Origin: Pedobacter sp. SL55
GTDB lineage: Bacteria > Bacteroidota > Bacteroidia > Sphingobacteriales > Sphingobacteriaceae
Assembly (NCBI RefSeq): GCF_026625705.1
Contig: NZ_CP113059.1
Location: 4,340,001-4,404,000 of the forward strand
DNA: 64,000 bases
Direction: 5' to 3'
Each line of letters starts with the position of its first letter. Positions within the stretch are counted from its first letter, which is position 1. Of the stretch, positions 20,004 through 29,381 are shown in pieces. Below the pieces are notes generated by a model. That model saw nothing but the letters and a program-made list of their open reading frames with translations. It ran no database searches and was not told the DNA's origin. The position numbers and the translations under genes were made by a program.

Positions 20004-21140
20004 ATGAATAAACATACTTTTTTAGATATAACGGCTTTTACCGGGATTTTTATAATACTTTTTCTTGCTTTGTTTCTGCTAACCGTAAAAACGAAGTACA
20101 AATTAGGCAATCGGCTTTTCTCTTTTTTTCTGATTGCCAATGCAATAGATGCTAGTAAATATTTGATCCATCATATTCCTGAAAACCTCATCAACCTCGA
20201 GGCTTTTCGTTGGAGCATCGTCTATTTGGTTCCTGCTGTATTTTATCTCTACGTAATGTCCGTTTGTTTTTCTGATTTTCGGTTAAAAACGAAACATTTA
20301 CTTCACGCTATTCCGTTTGTTGCTTACAACTTGTATTTAGCTTCAGGGATATATTTTGAGTCTAACGCAATGAAATTGCATTTTATCGAGGCAATGAACC
20401 AGATGCCTCTAAATCAATTTTTTCAATTTCTTTTCGAATTTCTATTTCAAGCTTATTTTATTGCTTCTTTTCTGGTTATTAGAAAGTCTAGGACTGTTTA
20501 TCTCGAGAATTATACGAATCCGAATATTTCTTTAATTAATGCACTTTACAGGATAACAATTCTATATTATCTCCTGCATTTTTTAGTACTTCTCAGATGG
20601 CTGGTCACTTTTACCTATGGTTTGGGAGAGTTCAGAGCTTGGATTGTAACGATTGATGGGCTCGCATTTTTATTTTGTACTTGCTGGTATCTATTTACGG
20701 CATTAAATAATCCCGAATTTTTCAGAGGAGTAAATTCCTTTCTGAAACCTATTACAGAGGTTGTTGAGAAACAGAAAACCAGTCCTTTAATCGTTGAAGA
20801 AAAAAATAAGGAAATCCAATTCTTAAAAGATTTTATGGCGGAAAAAGAACCCTATTTGGATTCATCGCTAACCATTCAGGATTTATCAGAGCAAATAAAA
20901 ATGCCGGTCAAAGATTTATCTACTTTGATTAATTTGTATATGGATAAACACTTTTTCGATTTCGTGAATGAATATCGAATTGAAAAAGCAATGCAAATTC
21001 TGAAAGACCCTTCGCAAAAAGAACTGACTGTTTTGGAAATCTTATACCAAGTTGGTTTTAATTCTAAATCTTCTTTCAATACTTCTTTCAAAAAATACAC
21101 GGGAAAAACGCCGACTGATTTTAGAAAAAATTCAAATTAA
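20004..21140 (+). CDS. Membrane-anchored AraC family transcriptional regulator
   Basis: A 378-residue regulator with an integral-membrane N-terminus and a DNA-binding C-terminus. About six or seven hydrophobic helices fill residues 8-240 (TGIFIILFLALFLLTV, LVPAVFYLYVMSV, ILYYLLHFLVLL and others). The AraC double helix-turn-helix covers about 288-378 (LTIQDLSEQIKMPVKDLSTL; VLEILYQVGFNSKSSFNTSF; KYTGKTPTDFRK). This layout is common in Bacteroidota, but the ligand is unknown. It stands 98 bp before two serine-hydrolase genes on the same strand and probably controls them. The segment is noticeably A/T-rich and separate from the PUL, suggesting acquisition. Confidence 0.88.
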   Translation: MNKHTFLDITAFTGIFIILFLALFLLTVKTKYKLGNRLFSFFLIANAIDASKYLIHHIPENLINLEAFRWSIVYLVPAVFYLYVMSVCFSDFRLKTKHLLHAIPFVAYNLYLASGIYFESNAMKLHFIEAMNQMPLNQFFQFLFEFLFQAYFIASFLVIRKSRTVYLENYTNPNISLINALYRITILYYLLHFLVLLRWLVTFTYGLGEFRAWIVTIDGLAFLFCTCWYLFTALNNPEFFRGVNSFLKPITEVVEKQKTSPLIVEEKNKEIQFLKDFMAEKEPYLDSSLTIQDLSEQIKMPVKDLSTLINLYMDKHFFDFVNEYRIEKAMQILKDPSQKELTVLEILYQVGFNSKSSFNTSFKKYTGKTPTDFRKNSN

Positions 21141-21238
21141 TATTTTTTAGAGGACAAATGCGTTCGACTTTTTTTAGTCGGTCGCGTATCTGCGGCTTCT
21201 AAAGCATCTTTGTAGAGAATTTTAAAAATCAATCTTAT

Positions 21239-22729
21239 ATGAAACATATTTTGTTTGCGTATTTTCTGCTTGTATCAATTGGAGGTTTTTGTCAGCAGAA
21301 TGCTTTGAAATCTAAACAGGAAAAAGCTAAAAAAATCGATTTGATAATCGAAAAATATCATCAATTTGACCTTTTTAACGGAAGTGCGCTAATTGTGCAA
21401 AACGGCGAAATTGTACTTCAAAAAAATTATGGAAAAGCAGACAAAAGCTGGAATATCAACGCAACATCAGATACCAAATTCAGAATTGGTTCTGTAACCA
21501 AACATTTTACTGCAATGCTGATTATGCAGTTGAAACAGGAAGGAAAAATCAAACTTGATGATAAAATAAGTGATTATCTGCCTTGGTTCAGCAAAACAAT
21601 TGGAAATAAAATCACGATCCATCAGTTATTGACGCACACTTCTGGCTTGCCCAATTATACAGATTTTCCAGATTTTAAAACTAAAATGGTTTTCGAAAAT
21701 ATATCTGGGAAAGAATTTGCAGTCAAATACTTCAAAGATAATCTGGCGTTTGAACCCGGAACTAAACAGAACTATTGTAACACGGGCTATTATTTATTGG
21801 GTTTGATTATCGAAGAAATTACAGGAAAGCCCTATGAAAATGTTCTCAAGGAAAAAATATTTGATGTGGTTGGAATGAAAAACACAGGCATTGAAAACCC
21901 GAAAGAAATCATTTCAAATTACGCACAAGGTTATGATTTTGATTACGAAGGCTACCAAAAAACAGACTACATCAATATGAAAACTTCTGTGTTTTCTGCC
22001 GGCGCAATGTACAGTACGGCGAATGATATGCGGAAATGGGATGATGCTTTGTACACCAATATTTTACTAAATGACGAGAACAAAAAAATCTATTTTACGC
22101 CTCACACAGGTAATTACGCTTACGGTTTGAATATTCAGAAACAACAGAATTTTTTAGGTTCTGGGAAAGATATTACGACAATGGGGCATAGTGGCGGAAT
22201 CAATGGGTTTTCCTGCAATATTGCCAGAATTCCAGAAGATAAAATCTATGTGATTTTGCTAGATAATACCAGAGCTGGGAAAAGAGGCGGACAATTGGAA
22301 GCTATTATTGATGATATTTTCGGGATTTTATATAACGGTAAAATTGATTTGCCGAAACCATTAATCATCTTCGAAGTGTATAAAAAAATGAAAGCAACTT
22401 CTGTAGAAGAAGGAATCGTTTATTTGCAAGAGCTTAGGAAAAATAAATTTGATTCTTATAATTTCAATGGTTTTGAAAGTGAACTTAACAGATTGACATA
22501 CAAATTTTTAAGCGAAGGAAAAACGGATAATGCTTTGAAGATTATTAATTATGCAGTTTCAGAATTTCCCAATTCATCCAATATTTACGACACACGAGGC
22601 GAAGTTTATTTCATAAAAAAAGATTACAATGCTTCTAAAAAAGATTATCAGAAAACGGTAGAGCTTAATCCTAATAATGATAACGCCAAGGAAATGCTCT
22701 TAAAAATTGAAAAGGAAATTGAAAAATAA
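21239..22729 (+). CDS. Serine hydrolase (class C beta-lactamase-like) with C-terminal TPR
   Basis: Exported penicillin-binding-protein-like serine hydrolase of 496 residues. The signal peptide ends near GGFCQQ. The active-site motifs are intact: S-x-x-K at Ser85-Lys88 (SVTK), Y-x-N at Tyr179-Asn181 (YCN) and HSG at 317-319. The catalytic domain covers about 35-350; the C-terminal 120 residues end in a TPR unit (YDTRGEVYFIKKDYNASKKD). Relatives include D-aminopeptidases, esterases and peptidoglycan-linked hydrolases, so substrate cannot be stated. It pairs with the next gene, and the tails of both proteins are nearly identical although the catalytic domains differ widely. Confidence 0.9.
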   Translation: MKHILFAYFLLVSIGGFCQQNALKSKQEKAKKIDLIIEKYHQFDLFNGSALIVQNGEIVLQKNYGKADKSWNINATSDTKFRIGSVTKHFTAMLIMQLKQEGKIKLDDKISDYLPWFSKTIGNKITIHQLLTHTSGLPNYTDFPDFKTKMVFENISGKEFAVKYFKDNLAFEPGTKQNYCNTGYYLLGLIIEEITGKPYENVLKEKIFDVVGMKNTGIENPKEIISNYAQGYDFDYEGYQKTDYINMKTSVFSAGAMYSTANDMRKWDDALYTNILLNDENKKIYFTPHTGNYAYGLNIQKQQNFLGSGKDITTMGHSGGINGFSCNIARIPEDKIYVILLDNTRAGKRGGQLEAIIDDIFGILYNGKIDLPKPLIIFEVYKKMKATSVEEGIVYLQELRKNKFDSYNFNGFESELNRLTYKFLSEGKTDNALKIINYAVSEFPNSSNIYDTRGEVYFIKKDYNASKKDYQKTVELNPNNDNAKEMLLKIEKEIEK

Positions 22730-22797
22730 ACCAATTCCACAATGTAATAATATCCATCTTTAAATTGTCTTATTAATTATAAAATCAATTATAAAAA

Positions 22798-24309
22798 ATG
22801 AAAAAGCTCCAGCTAATCTTCATCTTGTTTTTATCACTCAACACTTTCGCCCAAAGCGTAAATGATAAAATAAAACTATTAGAAAATGACCTGAATTATT
22901 GGGACAAATCAAAAAAGAAGTCATCATTAAAAGAAAGAATGGCTTTCTACAATGTCAATGCAGTGAGTATTGCAGTCATCAATGACTACAAAGTAGAATG
23001 GATAAAAGCTTATGGTTTTGCAGATGTTTCGGAAAATAGGCCAGCAACAACTCAAACACTTTTCCAAGCAGCGTCGATAAGCAAATCTTTCAACAGCCTT
23101 GGGATTTTGAAATTAGTTCAGGAAGGCAAATTAGCTTTGGATAATGATATCAATGATTATTTAACCACTTGGAAATTTCCATACGATGAGGTTTCAAAAG
23201 GAAAAAAAATCACGATTGGAAATCTTTTAAGCCACAAAGCTGGTTTGTCAGTTGGAGGTTTTGGCGGTTATGAAAAAGGAAAAGAATTACCAAACACAAT
23301 ACAAATTCTTGACGGATTAAAACCAGCCAATTCAATTGCAGTTCGTTCGGTTTTTGAACCAGGTCTTAAGTTTCAATATTCAGGCGGAGGAACCACGATT
23401 TCGCAATTAATACTTGAAAATACAACTGGAGAAAAATACCAAGATTATATGTTGAAAAATGTTCTTTTACCTCTGGAAATGAACGAAAGCTCTTTTAATC
23501 AGCCTCCATCAGAAAATAAAATCAATCTGCTCGCAACGGGATATAATGCCAATGGTAAAGAGGTAAAAGGAAAATATCATATCTATCCCGAAAAAGCAGC
23601 GGCAGGTTTATGGACTAATCCGTCAGATTTGGCAAAATATGTTATCGAAACCCAATTGTCATTATTAAGGAAATCAAATAAAATATTGTCTAAAAAAATG
23701 TCATCCAAAAGATTAGAAAATAATTACGGTGTATTTCTAAATGATTTCAAAGGCACAAAATATTTTGGTCACAGCGGTGGTAATGAGGGTTTTGTATGCT
23801 ATTATGTAGGAAGTCTGGAAGATGGAAACGGCATTACAGTAATGACCAATGGCAGAAATATGAAACTGATAGAAGAGATTGTCAACAATGTTGCAAGTCT
23901 CAATCAATGGAAAAATTATCTTGTCGAATCTCAAAAGGAATCGATTTCTCTAACTATTAGAAAAGAATGTGAAAAGAACATTGACAAAGGAATTACGCTT
24001 TACAAAAAGCTTAAAAAGAATAATGCTAATGATTATAATTTCGCAAATGAAAGTGAGCTGAATGAACTCGGGTATGAGTTTTTGCGAGATGGAAATATAA
24101 ATTCTGCAATTAAGATTTTTAATTTAAATATCGAAGAGTTTCCAAAATCAGCCAACGCTTATGACAGCCGAGGCGAAGCTTATTTGAATAAGAAAGATTA
24201 CAATGCTTCTAAAAAAGACTATCAGAAAACACTGGAACTGAATCCAAATAATGATAATGCCAAGGAAATGCTTGTTAAAATCAATCAATTTTTGTCCACG
24301 AAAAATTAA
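22798..24309 (+). CDS. Second serine hydrolase (beta-lactamase-like) with matching TPR tail
   Basis: Exported serine hydrolase of 503 residues with signal peptide MKKLQLIFILFLSLNTFAQ. The motifs are S-x-x-K at Ser93-Lys96 (SISK), Tyr194-Ser-Gly196 (YSG, in place of Y-x-N) and HSGG at 325-328. The last 50 residues (YDSRGEAYLNKKDYNASKKD onward) closely match the preceding protein, and the DNA is also very similar there (compare 22621-22690 with 24196-24265). The catalytic halves share only the fold. This suggests tail exchange or gene conversion between tandem neighbours. Probably cotranscribed with the first hydrolase (68-bp gap). Substrate is unknown. Confidence 0.9.
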   Translation: MKKLQLIFILFLSLNTFAQSVNDKIKLLENDLNYWDKSKKKSSLKERMAFYNVNAVSIAVINDYKVEWIKAYGFADVSENRPATTQTLFQAASISKSFNSLGILKLVQEGKLALDNDINDYLTTWKFPYDEVSKGKKITIGNLLSHKAGLSVGGFGGYEKGKELPNTIQILDGLKPANSIAVRSVFEPGLKFQYSGGGTTISQLILENTTGEKYQDYMLKNVLLPLEMNESSFNQPPSENKINLLATGYNANGKEVKGKYHIYPEKAAAGLWTNPSDLAKYVIETQLSLLRKSNKILSKKMSSKRLENNYGVFLNDFKGTKYFGHSGGNEGFVCYYVGSLEDGNGITVMTNGRNMKLIEEIVNNVASLNQWKNYLVESQKESISLTIRKECEKNIDKGITLYKKLKKNNANDYNFANESELNELGYEFLRDGNINSAIKIFNLNIEEFPKSANAYDSRGEAYLNKKDYNASKKDYQKTLELNPNNDNAKEMLVKINQFLSTKN

Positions 24310-24640
24310 ATCAAAATGAAAAACCGACTTTTCCTATTATTACTAACTGTTTTATTTATAGATACGTTTTCCGCCTATAGATTTTGTCAAAATTAACCAA
24401 CGCCTTCCATTCCAAACTGGCCACCAAACCCATTGTTCAGCTTTTGCAAAGCTATGGACTTAATTGCTAATCGGTAGTATTGGTTATTAACGAATATTTC
24501 TATAACATCGTTAAAACATAATGATAATATTTATTACAACTCTATAAAAGTTTTTGAAAGTTATCGAGCATTTGTGGGTGCAAAACTGTGTGTATAAAAA
24601 CAAAAAAGCCTCTAGCTAAATGCTAAAGGCTCTTTGCCTG
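24310..24640. other. Intergenic stretch with a signal-peptide-only fragment
   Basis: A 26-residue frame at 24316-24396 (plus) begins MKNRLFLLLLTVLFIDTFSA, a good signal peptide, then stops after six more residues. It follows the second serine hydrolase by 6 bp, so it is probably the 5' stub of a lost third gene. The rest, 24397-24600, is AT-rich with no recognisable gene. The region abuts the tRNA-Leu 3' end and so may be the worn edge of an inserted segment. Confidence 0.4.
24605..24634 (-). terminator. Terminator after tRNA-Leu
   Basis: Read on the minus strand, AGAGCCTTTAGC and GCTAGAGGCTTTTTT form a stem around a short ATTTA loop with a T-run, 7 bp beyond the tRNA 3' end. It is a typical intrinsic terminator for the tRNA transcript. 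Confidence 0.7.
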
Positions 24641-24724
24641 TACCCGGAAGCAGATTCGAACTGCCACGCCGTTGCCAGCGCCACCCCCTCAAGATGGTGC
24701 GTCTACCAATTTCGCCACCCGGGT
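24641..24724 (-). tRNA. tRNA-Leu (anticodon GAG)
   Basis: An 84-nt class II tRNA on the minus strand. Acceptor ACCCGGG pairs with TCCGGGT, with discriminator A (24641) and no encoded CCA. The D-loop has AATTGGTAGA, the anticodon stem is CCATC/GGTGG around TTGAGGG (anticodon GAG), a long variable arm follows, and the T-arm is GGCAG-TTCGAAT-CTGCT. A TATATTTG box sits just upstream (24735-24742). Its 3' end faces the segment carrying the serine hydrolases, the orientation used by tRNA-targeting integrative elements. Confidence 0.93.
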
Positions 24725-24734
24725 ATTTATGCTG

Positions 24735-24742
24735 CAAATATA
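24735..24742 (-). promoter_or_regulatory. TAnnTTTG -7 box for tRNA-Leu
   Basis: On the minus strand TATATTTG matches the Bacteroidota primary-sigma -7 consensus TAnnTTTG. It lies 10 bp before the first base of the tRNA, suitable for starting the precursor. No clear -33 TTTG is seen. Confidence 0.6.
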
Positions 24743-24795
24743 TCATTTGAAATGAAAAAAATCCCTATTTGCTAAATAGTTCTTAGATTTTGGTT

Positions 24796-25557
24796 CTACA
24801 GCTCAATAATTAAACCATCATAAGCTAATTGAATGTTAGCAGGCAGCTCCTTGCTTACGGTTTGTTGCAAGCCTAAATTATGGCTAATATGAGTAAAATA
24901 AGTCATTTCTGCCCCCACTTTCTCTGCCATAGCTATGGCTTCATCAAAAGTTAAATGAGAAATATGGGGTTCTTTCTGCAAAGCGTTTAATACCAGAACT
25001 TTTGTACCTTTAATTTTCTCTAAAGAAGCCTCGCTGATGGTCTTGGCATCTGTAATGTAGGTAAAATCTCCAATTCGGTAACCCAAAATAGGCAGCTTAT
25101 AATGCATTACCTCAAGAGGAATAATCTCGGTATCGCCTACTTTAAATTTCTCTTCTGCAATAGTGTGCAAATTAATTTGTGGCAAGCCATGATATTTCAC
25201 ATCTGCAAAAATATACTGAAATTCCCTCTTTAAGGCCTCTTGCACCCGCTCTGTAGCATAAATAGCTATACGTTTTTTGAGGATGTAATTGTACGGTCTA
25301 ATATCATCTAAGCCCGCCACGTGATCTTTATGTTCGTGGGTATATAAAATAGCATCTAAATCATTAACTCCTGCCCTTAGCATCTGATACCGAAAATCTG
25401 GCCCACTATCAATCACAATGCTCCGATCGTTAGTTTCTATCCAAACAGAAACCCTTAACCGTTTGTCTTTTTTATCGGCAGATTTGCATACCTCGCAACC
25501 ACATCCAATTACTGGAATGCCCTGTGATGTACCCGTACCTAAAAAAGTTATTTTCAA
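24796..25557 (-). CDS. MBL-fold metallo-hydrolase (PhnP-like)
   Basis: Cytoplasmic metallo-beta-lactamase-fold hydrolase of 253 residues. The start has the family pattern FLGTGTSQGIPVIGCGCEVC. The metal-binding motif H-x-H-x-D-H is YTHEHKDHVAGLDD near residue 75, and later ligands include HISHLTFDEA and FTHISHNLG. It most resembles the PhnP/phosphoribosyl-1,2-cyclic-phosphate phosphodiesterase group, common as a lone housekeeping gene in Bacteroidota; without phosphonate genes nearby the true substrate is open. The Cys-rich N-terminus (GCGCEVC) could bind an extra zinc as in PhnP. It is followed by the tRNA gene and preceded by a terminator ending the lolA transcript. Confidence 0.88.
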   Translation of the reverse strand: MKITFLGTGTSQGIPVIGCGCEVCKSADKKDKRLRVSVWIETNDRSIVIDSGPDFRYQMLRAGVNDLDAILYTHEHKDHVAGLDDIRPYNYILKKRIAIYATERVQEALKREFQYIFADVKYHGLPQINLHTIAEEKFKVGDTEIIPLEVMHYKLPILGYRIGDFTYITDAKTISEASLEKIKGTKVLVLNALQKEPHISHLTFDEAIAMAEKVGAEMTYFTHISHNLGLQQTVSKELPANIQLAYDGLIIEL

Positions 25558-25591
25558 AACAATTGATTTATGCTGATTTCCAAAGCTAACA

Positions 25592-25626
25592 AAAAAGGGT
25601 TTAAGCTAATAGCCTAAACCCTTTTT
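25592..25626. terminator. Bidirectional hairpin terminator after lolA
   Basis: AAAAAGGGTTTA and TAAACCCTTTTT are perfect complements with GC pairs extending the stem, between the lolA stop (25651) and the start of the MBL gene (25557). A-run and T-run on either side let it work in both directions; here it should end the lolA transcript. Confidence 0.75.
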
Positions 25627-25650
25627 CACTTATATTTTTTTATATTTTGT

Positions 25651-26301
25651 TTATCGCAAATCTACTACTTCAACACCTGGATATTTCTTACTATCAAAAG
25701 CAAAAGTTGCTTCAGGAACCTTTACATTAGGTGAAAATGTTTTTACATTGTAAGTATAAGTATTTCCGTTTTTCTCGAACACCACAATATTTGCAATTTG
25801 CTTAGCTGCTTTGTCTACGCTTAAACGTACTTTAAATACATTCTTTTTAGCATCAGTTGGCGATAAATCTATCATTTGATAAGTTTTAGCACCCACTTTT
25901 TGTTCTCCAGTATAGATATATTTAAAACCTTTTTCGTAAATAGTAAAAATTTTGGCTGGGTTTAAGGCTTCGCCACTTGGATCTACGTTAGAAACCTGTA
26001 CTTCTTTATCATTTTTTAAATAAGTCCACTGTACCTTACCATCGCTAATTAACTCTTGGTTAGTCATAGCCACCTTGTATTTATTCGCATTGGCTTTTAC
26101 GTATAATGTTCCTTGTTGCGTTTCTTTAACTTTTGCTTGCTTATTATCTAAGGTAAAAGTGAAATCTGTTTTTACTATATCGTAAGAGCGGTATTTCTTA
26201 CTTACTTCTGCTAAAATAGCTTTGGCCTTAGGGTCTGTTTGTGCCGAAGCTACCGAACCAAAAACACCTAGTGCTAAAAACGCCAATATTAATTTCTTCA
26301 T
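25651..26301 (-). CDS. lolA: LolA-like outer-membrane lipoprotein carrier protein
   Basis: Periplasmic carrier of 216 residues that shuttles lipoproteins from the inner membrane to the outer membrane. It has a signal peptide (MKKLILAFLALGVFGSVASAQ), a mature domain with the LolA half-barrel pattern (YDIVKTDFTFTLDNKQAKV; GTLYVKANANKYKVAM; LISDGKVQWTYLKNDKEV) and a C-terminus FAFDSKKYPGVEVVDLR. Length and composition suit Bacteroidota LolA. It follows ftsK by 18 bp, a frequent arrangement in this phylum, so the two are probably cotranscribed. Confidence 0.92.
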   Translation of the reverse strand: MKKLILAFLALGVFGSVASAQTDPKAKAILAEVSKKYRSYDIVKTDFTFTLDNKQAKVKETQQGTLYVKANANKYKVAMTNQELISDGKVQWTYLKNDKEVQVSNVDPSGEALNPAKIFTIYEKGFKYIYTGEQKVGAKTYQMIDLSPTDAKKNVFKVRLSVDKAAKQIANIVVFEKNGNTYTYNVKTFSPNVKVPEATFAFDSKKYPGVEVVDLR

Positions 26302-26319
26302 TTTATCTAATCTTAAATT

Positions 26320-28934
26320 CTATTTATTATTAAGGTTACTCAAGAACTGTTCCAAAGCATATTCATCAGGAATTAAAACTTCACGTGCTTTACTACCTTC
26401 AAAAGGGCCAACAATACCTGCGCCTTCTAATTGGTCTATAATTCTACCCGCACGGTTATAACCCAATTTCATTTTACGTTGTATCAGCGAAGTTGAACCT
26501 TGTTGGTGCATTACAATTAGCCTTGCTGCATCTTCAAAAAGCGCATCTTTATCATCTGGATCGAATTCCTTTGTACTTCCTTCGCCATTTTCGTCGATAT
26601 ATTCTGGCAGTAAATAAGCATCTGGATAACCACGTTGGTTACCGATGAAATCAGAAATCCTATCCACCTCTGGTGTATCTACGAACGCACACTGTAGCCT
26701 AATTAAGTCACTACCAGTGGCCAAAAGCATATCTCCTCTACCAATTAGCTGATCGGCACCGCCACTATCTAAAATGGTACGCGAGTCTATTTTAGAAAGC
26801 ACCCTAAACGCCAATCTGGCAGGGAAGTTGGCTTTAATAGTACCTGTAATTACATTTACCGACGGACGTTGCGTGGCCAATACCAAGTGAATACCTATGG
26901 CACGAGCTAATTGCGCTAAACGAGCAATTGGCGTTTCTACCTCTTTACCGGCGGTCATAATTAAATCGGCGAACTCATCTACTACTAAAACAATGTAAGG
27001 CAAGAAACGGTGTCCATTATTTGGGTTTAACTTACGCTTAATGAACTTTTCGTTGTATTCTTTCAAGTTCCTTACCATCGCATCTTTCAGCAAATCATAA
27101 CGCTGATCCATTTCTATACAAAGCGAGTTTAGCGTATGCACTACCTTTTTGGTATCGGTAATAATGGCATCTTCGCCGCCTGGCAATTTGGCCAAGAAAT
27201 GTCTTTCAATTTTATTAAATAAGGTAAGCTCCACTTTTTTAGGATCTACCAATACAAACTTCAGTTGCGAAGGATGTTTTTTGTAAAGCAGCGATACCAA
27301 AATAGAATTGATCCCTACCGATTTACCTTGCCCCGTTGCTCCGGCAACCAATAAGTGAGGCATTTTTGCCAAATCGGCGATGTAAACTTCATTGCTAATT
27401 GTTTTGCCTAAAGCGATGGGCAAATCCATGGTGTTTTGCGCCCATTTTTCGGTAGCTAAAACGCTACGCATTGCTACCATTTCTGGGTGCGAGTTAGGCA
27501 CTTCTATACCAATAGTTCCCTTGCCCGGCATTGGCGCAATGATACGAATACCCAAAGCGGCCAAACTTAAAGCAATATCGTCTTCTAAATTTTTGATTTT
27601 AGAAATACGAACCCCTGGCGCCGGAATAATTTCGTACAAGGTTACCGTTGGGCCAATAGTCGCCTTAATTTTATCGATCTCGATATTGTAGTGATTTAAC
27701 GTCTCTACAATTTTGTTCTTATTAGCTTCTAGCTCGTCAGAATTTACGGAAATCTTATTGGTCCCGTAATTCTCCATCAAATCTAAATGCGGATACTTAT
27801 AACCAGACAAATCTAACGTAGGGTCGTAGTTGCCAAATTGCTCAACTAGCTCATCAGATTTTACTTCTTCCTCCGTTTTTTCTATCACAAACTTAGGTTC
27901 TTCAACTGCATCATCAACTTTTATAGTCGGAGTAATTTCCATTGGCGTAGAAGACACCATTTCGCCAACCGAAGCCACAACTGGCGGCGCCACTACTGCT
28001 GGCGTTGGCGTTAACAAAACATTGGCCCCTAACGGTATTGAATTATCTTTTTCTTCCTCTGGCTCGGTCCTATCAAACCTACTTGGCGTTAGCACAATAT
28101 TTTGTTCTTGCTTTTGGCGGTTGGCATACCTATCATTCAAACTAAACTCAACAGGTTCAGATTTCTCTTCCTCTTCCAGCGCTATATTTTCGGGAATATC
28201 TGGTTCTATAATTCTTCTAGGATTTGGAGCCGGCTGCTTCTCTGGAAACTTAAAATCGATATTATAGGCTACAATCAGTACCGATAGCCCTAAGAAAATC
28301 AATAACCCTCCTACGCCAGTTCTACCAATTTGCACCTCTAATAATTTATTGGTCCAGTAACCAAACTCGCCCTCTAAAAAGTGGGGCGTTTTAGAAAAAA
28401 ATGAGTGGCCAAAACCAAAAGCTAACGATACAAACAGCAAGAAAAAAAGCTATATGCTAGCACTTTTTCTACGGCAAAAATCTTTACCTTAAAAAGCATG
28501 CGGTAGCCAATTACAAAAAACACAAAAACAAAAAGAAATGAGGCCACACCAAACCATTCGTAAATAAATTGATGTGACAACAGTGCACCTATTTTACCCA
28601 ACCAGTTTTGTACAATTGGATCTTCTACCCCACTTTGCTTTAGTTCTTCTATACTTTTAAATAAGTTACTCCATCCGCCATTGGCATCTATTACATAGCT
28701 CTGGTCTTCTTCCCAAGTAAAAACATAAGAAGTAAAAGCTACCAAAAAATAAATCGACAGAATAACAAAAAACAGGCCGATAATTTTTACCAGTCTGCCA
28801 TCTTGCAGGTTAAATGTAGGAAGATACTCGGATTTTACTCGGGGCTCCTTCGGGCTGGTTTTCTGTCCGCCTTTATTTGGCTCGGCATTTTGTTTAAAAG
28901 AATTAGATTTGAATGAATTTCCCCTTACCGACAT
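26320..28934 (-). CDS. ftsK: DNA translocase FtsK/SpoIIIE (frameshift in the fourth membrane helix)
   Basis: Septal DNA translocase that clears chromosome ends at division, about 871 residues over the repaired span. N-terminal membrane part with four helices (about 50-190), acidic/Pro linker with many E and P, then the motor domain with Walker A VAGATGQGKSVG, Walker B VLVVDEFADLIM and the C-terminal gamma winged helix (STSLIQRKMKLGYNRAGRII). As sequenced the frame breaks at the A-run 28442-28448 (plus strand): seven bases where eight restore AYSFFFLLFVSLAFGFG. FtsK is normally essential for growth, so sequence error is the simplest cause. lolA follows. Confidence 0.93.
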
Positions 28935-29381
28935 CGTATCATTTAAAATTAATGAACAAATATAAGAAACTGTTTATATTCTTCTAATAAGCGAAGCATT
29001 TAGCTATCACTATTTAGTTTAAACCTTTTACACCTGTTACAGTCTGAAACTACAAAGCAATTAATTTATTGCCTAGGTTTTTTATTTTAGTTTAAATCCT
29101 GCGGAGTAACAGCTGTGCGGGATTTTTTTATGTTGAGAACCACAGATGCACAGATTTTGGTTTTAGTATTCTACTAATAGAAGCTATCAGTTTATTGCAT
29201 CGGGTTCCTTAACTTATTGTTTTAGTATATTGAGGCGCTCAGATTGGCATTTAGTATTAAATTTATGGCGTATCAATTAAAAGAGATTTGTGTATCTGTG
29301 GCTAAACTCATTTAAAAGGTGTTTTCTAAATGTTAATTTAATTTCGTTAATTTAACCTATTAGCGAAACCTAATTAAGAAA
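28935..29381. other. Intergenic region with a terminator-like hairpin and an inverted-repeat pair
   Basis: This 447-bp gap separates divergent ftsK and the ankyrin gene. It contains a plus-strand hairpin with T-run at 29094-29129 and an imperfect inverted pair, ACCACAGATGCACAGATTT (29139-29157) facing AGATTTGTGTATCTGTGGCT (29284-29303). No protein-coding frame is convincing. Motifs of the cacagatgcacagat kind are widespread intergenic repeats in this phylum. Confidence 0.5.
29094..29129 (+). terminator. Intrinsic terminator hairpin of an unidentified transcript
   Basis: AAATCCTGC pairs with GCGGGATTT (9 bp) and is followed by seven T. No gene on the plus strand ends here: ftsK starts at 28934 and reads away. 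It may close a small RNA beginning around 29000, in which case 29030-29129 would be the RNA body. That is inference. Confidence 0.5.

Noticed and set aside
24796..25557. Beta-lactamase resistance gene
   Set aside because: The metallo-beta-lactamase fold is of the PhnP housekeeping type with a Cys-rich N-terminus and no signal peptide, unlike exported class B lactamases.
27830..28267. 145-codon plus-strand Ser/Thr-rich frame opposite ftsK
   Set aside because: It mirrors the acidic Pro-rich FtsK linker and has no independent coding support.
28422..28940. Programmed frameshifting in ftsK
   Set aside because: The site is a plain homopolymer like the other breaks; no slippery heptamer plus downstream structure is evident, and eight similar breaks elsewhere point to sequence error.
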